Source: Ochrobactrum sp. Q0168 (GTDB lineage Bacteria; Pseudomonadota; Alphaproteobacteria; Rhizobiales; Rhizobiaceae). From it: DNA of 64,000 nt. Where the stretch lies: assembly GCF_016427605.1 (NCBI RefSeq), contig NZ_JAELXQ010000001.1:250860-314859 (forward strand), in the 5' to 3' direction. The translations under genes and the position numbers were made by a program. The notes below the pieces were generated by a model. That model saw only the letters and a list, made by a program, of their open reading frames with translations, was not told the origin of the DNA and did no database searches. Positions 59,273-64,000 of this stretch are shown here, piece after piece; position 1 is the stretch's first letter, and each line of letters starts with the position of its first letter.

Positions 59273-60483
59273 TCCGGCACCTCGCCGGGATAAATGACGG
59301 TCGCTGTCGCAATGGCGGCAATGCCTTCGCGGCGACCGACAAAGCCAAGCTTTTCGTTGGTCGTGGCCTTGATGGACACCCGGTCGGCGGCGATGCCCAG
59401 CATATCGCAGAGCGCTTCCGTCATGGCAGCGCGATGTGGTCCGACCTTCGGCGCTTCGCTGATCAGCGTCACATCGACATTGGCAATGCGTCCGCCAGCC
59501 TCACGAACGATCTTTGCCGCGTGCTCGATGAAGATGCGCGACGCTGCACCCTTCCATTGCGGGTCCGAAGGCGGGAAATGCGTGCCAATATCGCCAGCGC
59601 CGCGCGTGGCGAGCAGGGCGTCGGTGAGGGCGTGAAGCGCCACATCGGCATCGGAATGGCCGTTGAGCTTTGCCTCATGCGGGATTTTCACGCCGCAGAG
59701 CGTGACATGGTCGCCCGGTTCGAAGGAATGTACGTCATAGCCATTGCCCGTGCGAATATCCGGAAAGGCGGCATGGTCTTGCCGCAGGCGCTTGTCTGCC
59801 ATTTCGATGTCCTTTGCCCAGGTAAGCTTTGTATTGTCGGCCGAGCCTTCGATGATGCGCACGGCGAGGCCCTGCCATTCGGCGATGGCGGCATCGTCGG
59901 TGAAATCCGTGCGACGGATGGCGAAGGCTCTCTCATGTGCGTCGAGTATAGGCGCATAGGGAAATGTCTGTGGGGTTTGCGCTGCGAACAAACCGGCGCG
60001 GGGAACAGTGGTTTTGACTGTTCCGTCGATGGCCGATTGTTTCAGCGTGTCTGAAACGGCCAGCGCAGGAAGGACGCCTTCTTCCGGCGTCAGATTGCCG
60101 ACGATGCGTTCGAGCAGCGCCTGCGTGATGAAGGGGCGCACACCGTCGTGAATCATCACATAATCGGGCGCGTGGTCTTTGAGGGCGAGAAGGCCTAGCC
60201 GTGTGGATTCCTGCCGTGTCGGGCCGCCGGTGACGACGATCACATCTTTGTGGATTTCCGGTATGGCGCGCTCATAAAGCAGCTGATCGTCGGGGTGGAT
60301 GACAACCACGATCTTGTCGACCACTGCGCAGTCGGTAAAGGCGCGCAACGTCCGTGCGAGCACGGCTTCCCCGCCGATGCGCCGATATTGCTTCGGCCCT
60401 TCGACGCTTTGCCCCGCCCGTTCGCCCCGGCCGGCTGCCACAATGACCGCTGCTGTTTTCGAAATGATCTTTGCCTTTGCCAA
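59269..60483 (-). CDS. ispDF: Bifunctional IspD/IspF enzyme of isoprenoid synthesis
   Basis: This fusion catalyses the third and fifth steps of the MEP pathway. The IspD half (residues 1-235) has the CTP-binding loop [20 protein letters not shown] and [20 protein letters not shown]. The IspF half (about 245-404) starts [20 protein letters not shown], with [20 protein letters not shown] for zinc. The start is a TTG at 60483 with a weak ribosome binding site. The fusion is frequent in alphaproteobacteria. Divergent from dusB. Confidence 0.95.
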   Translation of the reverse strand: MAKAKIISKTAAVIVAAGRGERAGQSVEGPKQYRRIGGEAVLARTLRAFTDCAVVDKIVVVIHPDDQLLYERAIPEIHKDVIVVTGGPTRQESTRLGLLALKDHAPDYVMIHDGVRPFITQALLERIVGNLTPEEGVLPALAVSDTLKQSAIDGTVKTTVPRAGLFAAQTPQTFPYAPILDAHERAFAIRRTDFTDDAAIAEWQGLAVRIIEGSADNTKLTWAKDIEMADKRLRQDHAAFPDIRTGNGYDVHSFEPGDHVTLCGVKIPHEAKLNGHSDADVALHALTDALLATRGAGDIGTHFPPSDPQWKGAASRIFIEHAAKIVREAGGRIANVDVTLISEAPKVGPHRAAMTEALCDMLGIAADRVSIKATTNEKLGFVGRREGIAAIATATVIYPGEVPE

Positions 60484-60633
60484 AGTTGGTCGCTTGGAAG
60501 CCGAATAATGCCTTGCATCGACAAATGCCAGACTGCAATTGATTTATCGCTCAATCTATGCGCTTTTCCTTGCGTTCAAAAGACGAACTGATTAAAGTGT
60601 GTGCGTTATGCATCATGCACATGAAATAGGCAT

Positions 60634-61659
60634 TTGTTGGTGACTTCTATCGATCAGCCCTTGGATATCCGTGGCGTGGTGCTCAAGAATCGCGTTTTTC
60701 TGGCGCCGATGTCTGGCGTTTCCGATCTGCCATTTCGCAAGCGCGCAGCCGCTGCCGGGGCGGGCATGGTCGTTTCGGAAATGGTCGCCAGCGCGGAGCT
60801 CTGCAATCGTCACAAGGAAAGCCTGCTGCGCCTGTCGGGCGAAGGTTTGGGCACGCATGTGGTTCAGCTTGCCGGGCGTGAAGCGCATTGGATGGGCGAG
60901 GCGGCCAGGATTGCCGAGGGCGAGGGCGCTGATATCATCGATATCAATATGGGTTGCCCGGCCAAGAAAGTGACCGGCGGCTATTCTGGATCGGCGCTGA
61001 TGCGCGATCTGGATCATGCAATGACACTTGTTGAGGCGACGGTGGCTGCCGTCAAGGTGCCGGTCACGCTGAAGATGCGGCTTGGCTGGGACGAAAACAG
61101 CATCAATGCACCGGAACTGGCCAAACGGGCCGAGGATGCCGGTATTGCCATGGTGACGGTGCATGGCCGCACACGCTGCCAGTTCTATGAGGGTCATGCG
61201 GACTGGGATGCTATTCGCGCTGTGCGCGATGCGGTGAAAATTCCGCTCGTCGCCAATGGCGACGTGTCGTCGCGTGAAGGTGCGGAAGAAATTCGCCGCC
61301 GGTCGGGTGCCGACGCGGTGATGGTCGGGCGCGCTGCCTATGGACAGCCATGGCTGCCGGGTTTGATTGCGGGTAGTTCACCATCGGCGCAATCCGAAAC
61401 AGAGATTATCGATTATATTATAATGCATTACGAAGATATGCTCGACCATTATGGTAGCAAAACGGGTATTCGCCATGCGCGCAAGCATCTTGGCTGGTAT
61501 CTGGCTCGTCATGCCGGAGAGGCTTTGACCTCTGCGGATAAGGCGGAAGTGATGACGCTGACTGATCCCGCAAAGGTTGTTGAAGCGCTGCGTCGGATAT
61601 TCGCGGCGCGGACGACGGATGCGCCAGAGTTGAAATCGGCGTTCAGAAAGGTCGCCTGA
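60634..61659 (+). CDS. dusB: tRNA-dihydrouridine synthase B
   Basis: DusB reduces uridine in the tRNA D-loop with FMN and NADPH. The 341-residue product has [20 protein letters not shown], the signature [20 protein letters not shown] with the catalytic Cys, [20 protein letters not shown] and [15 protein letters not shown]. The start is unsure: TTG 60634 and 60637 and GTG 60640 are in line, and the AGG at 60628 fits 60637 or 60640 as well. Its stop overlaps the ntrB start by one base. The dusB-ntrB-ntrC order is a hallmark of Rhizobiales (nifR3-ntrBC). Confidence 0.95.
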   Translation: MLVTSIDQPLDIRGVVLKNRVFLAPMSGVSDLPFRKRAAAAGAGMVVSEMVASAELCNRHKESLLRLSGEGLGTHVVQLAGREAHWMGEAARIAEGEGADIIDINMGCPAKKVTGGYSGSALMRDLDHAMTLVEATVAAVKVPVTLKMRLGWDENSINAPELAKRAEDAGIAMVTVHGRTRCQFYEGHADWDAIRAVRDAVKIPLVANGDVSSREGAEEIRRRSGADAVMVGRAAYGQPWLPGLIAGSSPSAQSETEIIDYIIMHYEDMLDHYGSKTGIRHARKHLGWYLARHAGEALTSADKAEVMTLTDPAKVVEALRRIFAARTTDAPELKSAFRKVA

Positions 61660-62804
61660 TGCGCGAAAGAGATGAAAAAGGCAGCATCCCATCGGTTATT
61701 CTGGATGCAATCAGCCAGCCGGTCATCATGGTTGGGCCAGACAATCACATTGTCTACGCCAATCTGGACGGTGAGCAGTTCTTCCGTTCAGGGTCGTCCA
61801 TATTGTCGCGCAACCGGCTGGAAAGTTTTCTGCCGTTTGGCAGCCCGCTTCTGGCGCTTATCGATCAGGTTCGCGCCAGCCAGATGCCGGTCAATGAGTA
61901 TCGCGTCGATATTTCCTCGCCGCGTCTCGGTGCGGAACGCATTGTCGATCTCTATGTCGCGCCCGTCGTTGAAATGCCGGGCGCTGTGGTCATCCTGTTC
62001 AAGGAAAAGACCATGGCGGAAAAGATCGACCGCCAGATGACCCATCGCGGCGCGGCGCGTTCGGTGACCGGTCTTGCCTCGATGCTGGCGCATGAGATCA
62101 AGAACCCGCTATCGGGTATTCGGGGTGCGGCCCAGTTGCTAGAGCAGGTGGTTGGCGACGAGGATCGCGCGCTGGCACGGCTCATCACCGATGAAACGGA
62201 CCGCATCGTATCACTGGTGGACCGGATGGAGGTTTTCTCCGACGAGCGCCCCATCGAGCGCACGGCGGTGAATATTCACGCGGTGCTGGATCATGTGAAA
62301 GCCGTGGCCCGCAATGGCTTTGCCCGGCATATCCGCTTCTCGGAAGATTACGATCCATCCTTGCCGCCGGTTTTCGCCAATCGCGACCAGCTGGTGCAGG
62401 TGTTTCTCAATCTGGTGAAGAACGCCGCAGAAGCCATTGGGGACCGCGATCACGGCGAAATCCTTCTCTCGACGGCTTACCGCCCGGGTATCCGCCTTCA
62501 GGTGCCGGGTGCGCGCGACCGCGTGGCGCTGCCGCTGGAATTTTGCGTACACGACAATGGACCGGGCGTGCCCCAGGATATGCTACCGCATCTCTTCGAT
62601 CCGTTTGTGACGACCAAGACCAACGGTTCGGGCCTTGGACTGGCACTGGTGGCGAAAATCATCGGCGATCATGGCGGCATCATCGAATGCGACAGCCATC
62701 CCTCGCGCACCACTTTCCGCATTCTCATGCCTGCCTGGAAAAGCTCGGATGTTGCTTCCCGGCCAAGCAAATTCACGACTGATTATACCGGAGACGACGC
62801 ATGA
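61659..62804 (+). CDS. ntrB: Nitrogen regulation sensor kinase/phosphatase NtrB
   Basis: NtrB phosphorylates or dephosphorylates NtrC in answer to the nitrogen signal from PII. The 381-residue protein is cytoplasmic with an N-terminal PAS domain (about 12-125), the H-box [20 protein letters not shown] with the phosphorylated His145, and an ATPase domain with the N box [20 protein letters not shown] and the G boxes [10 protein letters not shown] and [20 protein letters not shown]. No transmembrane segment. Overlaps dusB by one base and ntrC by four. Confidence 0.96.
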   Translation: MRERDEKGSIPSVILDAISQPVIMVGPDNHIVYANLDGEQFFRSGSSILSRNRLESFLPFGSPLLALIDQVRASQMPVNEYRVDISSPRLGAERIVDLYVAPVVEMPGAVVILFKEKTMAEKIDRQMTHRGAARSVTGLASMLAHEIKNPLSGIRGAAQLLEQVVGDEDRALARLITDETDRIVSLVDRMEVFSDERPIERTAVNIHAVLDHVKAVARNGFARHIRFSEDYDPSLPPVFANRDQLVQVFLNLVKNAAEAIGDRDHGEILLSTAYRPGIRLQVPGARDRVALPLEFCVHDNGPGVPQDMLPHLFDPFVTTKTNGSGLGLALVAKIIGDHGGIIECDSHPSRTTFRILMPAWKSSDVASRPSKFTTDYTGDDA

Positions 62805-64000
62805 TAGCAGGACGCCCGACGGGAACCGTATTGGTGGCGGATGACGACGCGGCGATCCGCACTGTGCTCAATCAGGCGCTTTCTCGGGCCGGTTATGATG
62901 TGCGGGTGACATCGAACGCCGCTTCGCTGTGGCGTTGGGTGGCGGCTGGCGATGGCGATTTGGTGATTACCGACGTCATGATGCCGGACGAAAACGCTTT
63001 TGACCTTCTGCCCCGCATCAAGAAAATGCGGCCTGATCTGCCGATTGTGGTGATGAGCGCTCAGAACACGTTCATGACGGCCATTCGCGCCTCCGAAGCG
63101 GGCGCTTACGAATATCTGCCGAAACCGTTCGACCTGACGGAACTGATCAATATTGTCGGTCGCGCTCTGTCCGAACCGAAGCATAAGCCCATTGCCACCC
63201 GTCAGGATGAGCCTGGCGAGAATATGCCGCTTGTCGGTCGCTCGCCTGCGATGCAAGAGATCTATCGCGTTCTGGCGCGTATGATGCAGACCGACCTGAC
63301 GATGATGGTGACGGGCGAATCTGGCACCGGCAAGGAACTGGTCGCGCGCGCGCTGCATGAATATGGCCGTCGTCGCAAGGGACCGTTCGTTGCGATTAAT
63401 ATGGCTGCCATTCCACGCGATCTGATCGAGTCGGAACTGTTCGGTCACGAGAAGGGCGCTTTTACGGGCGCGCAGAATCGCTCGAGCGGGCGCTTCGAGC
63501 AGGCCAATGGCGGCACGCTTTTCCTCGATGAAATCGGCGATATGCCGATGGAAGCGCAAACGCGCCTGCTTCGCGTGTTGCAGCAAGGCGAATATATGAC
63601 CGTCGGCGGGCGTACGCCGATCAAGACCGACGTGCGCATTGTGGCCGCGACGAACAAGGATTTGCGCCAGTTGATCGCGCAGGGGCTGTTCCGCGAAGAT
63701 CTCTATTACCGCCTGAACGTGGTGCCATTGCGGTTACCACCGCTGCGCGAACGCAGTGAGGACGTGCCCGATCTGGTGCGTCATTTCTTCAAGCGTGCCG
63801 CCGAGGAGGGTTTGCCGGAAAAACGCATCACCAATGCCGGTCTAGACATGATGCGCCGGTATCCGTGGCCAGGCAATGTGCGTGAGCTTGAAAATCTGGT
63901 GCGCAGGCTGGCGGCGCTCTATCCGCAGGAAGAGATTTCGCCGGAAATCATCGAAACGGAGCTGAAGGCGGAGCTGTCGAAGCCAGACACGATTCCAGCG
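62801..64000 (+). CDS. ntrC: Nitrogen regulator NtrC (3' end outside window)
   Basis: The first 400 residues of NtrC, a sigma-54-dependent activator. The receiver domain occupies about 9-120 with the phospho-accepting Asp58 in [13 protein letters not shown]. The AAA+ domain follows from about 145 with Walker [14 protein letters not shown], the sigma-54 contact GAFTGA in [12 protein letters not shown], and [20 protein letters not shown]. The C-terminal DNA-binding domain is cut off by the window edge. ATG 62801 overlaps the ntrB stop by four bases. In relatives ntrYX follow. Confidence 0.96.
   Translation, partial: MIAGRPTGTVLVADDDAAIRTVLNQALSRAGYDVRVTSNAASLWRWVAAGDGDLVITDVMMPDENAFDLLPRIKKMRPDLPIVVMSAQNTFMTAIRASEAGAYEYLPKPFDLTELINIVGRALSEPKHKPIATRQDEPGENMPLVGRSPAMQEIYRVLARMMQTDLTMMVTGESGTGKELVARALHEYGRRRKGPFVAINMAAIPRDLIESELFGHEKGAFTGAQNRSSGRFEQANGGTLFLDEIGDMPMEAQTRLLRVLQQGEYMTVGGRTPIKTDVRIVAATNKDLRQLIAQGLFREDLYYRLNVVPLRLPPLRERSEDVPDLVRHFFKRAAEEGLPEKRITNAGLDMMRRYPWPGNVRELENLVRRLAALYPQEEISPEIIETELKAELSKPDTIPA

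Overview
The window is a stretch of core chromosome from an alphaproteobacterium of the Rhizobiales, and the gene content and order point to the Brucella/Ochrobactrum group. The reasons are the unbroken run eipB-rpsB-tsf-pyrH-frr-uppS-cdsA-rseP-bamA-lpxD-fabZ-lpxA-lpxI-lpxB, then gltA, gltX, comEC, lexA, moeA, moaC, trpC, trpD, ppiD, tpiA, secG, pyrG, kdsA, eno, the pdhA-pdhB-pdhC-lpdA operon, lipA, a CinA-domain gene, ispDF, dusB and ntrBC. Further signs are a fused IspD-IspF, an E1-beta subunit carrying its own lipoyl domain, LpxI instead of LpxH, a GAAC-N7-GAAC SOS box, and repeats that resemble known rhizobial/Brucella palindromic elements. That synteny comes from memory of Brucella gene order and was not searched.

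Layout. Bases 1-8,150 hold mixed genes: the end of a VanZ-like gene, an exported orphan, a MerR regulator with a likely operator, an acyltransferase-like membrane protein, a YdcF protein, serine dehydratase sdaA, a DUF1489 gene, and a penicillin-binding carboxypeptidase with a SPOR domain. Bases 8,151-15,200 hold clpS-clpA, an AzlCD-type exporter, a HIT protein, and a three-gene minus-strand cluster (RidA, GDPD, FemAB-like). Bases 15,250-29,975 form a long plus-strand block for envelope and translation: eipB, ribosomal protein S2, EF-Ts, UMP kinase, ribosome recycling factor, the undecaprenyl and CDP-diacylglycerol enzymes, RseP, BamA and the lipid A genes. Bases 30,050-42,400 are mostly minus-strand: gltA, gltX, lexA and the ppiD-trpD-trpC-moaC-moeA run, with comEC on plus. 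Bases 42,600-57,950 are plus-strand central metabolism: tpiA, secG, an L,D-transpeptidase, pyrG, kdsA, eno, an FtsB-like protein, pyruvate dehydrogenase and lipoate synthase. Bases 57,960-64,000 hold an SDR, CinA and ispDF on minus, then dusB-ntrB-ntrC on plus, with ntrC running off the end.

Functionally the block joins outer-membrane building (BamA, the LPS genes, KdsA, EipB, L,D-transpeptidase, PBP), isoprenoid and lipid carrier supply (IspDF, UppS, CdsA), and pyruvate to citrate flow (Eno, PDH, LipA, GltA).

No defence island, prophage, CRISPR array, IS element, rRNA or tRNA gene was seen. The points most worth a second look are small: an in-frame amber codon splitting comEC, a likely ATT-initiated membrane protein gene between lpdA and lipA, an 18-codon orphan signal peptide ahead of rpsB, a 30-codon ORF ahead of pyrG, a Bru-RS-like palindromic element starting inside the kdsA stop codon, and several unassigned hairpins and inverted repeats in leaders of rpsB, tsf, pdhA and lipA.
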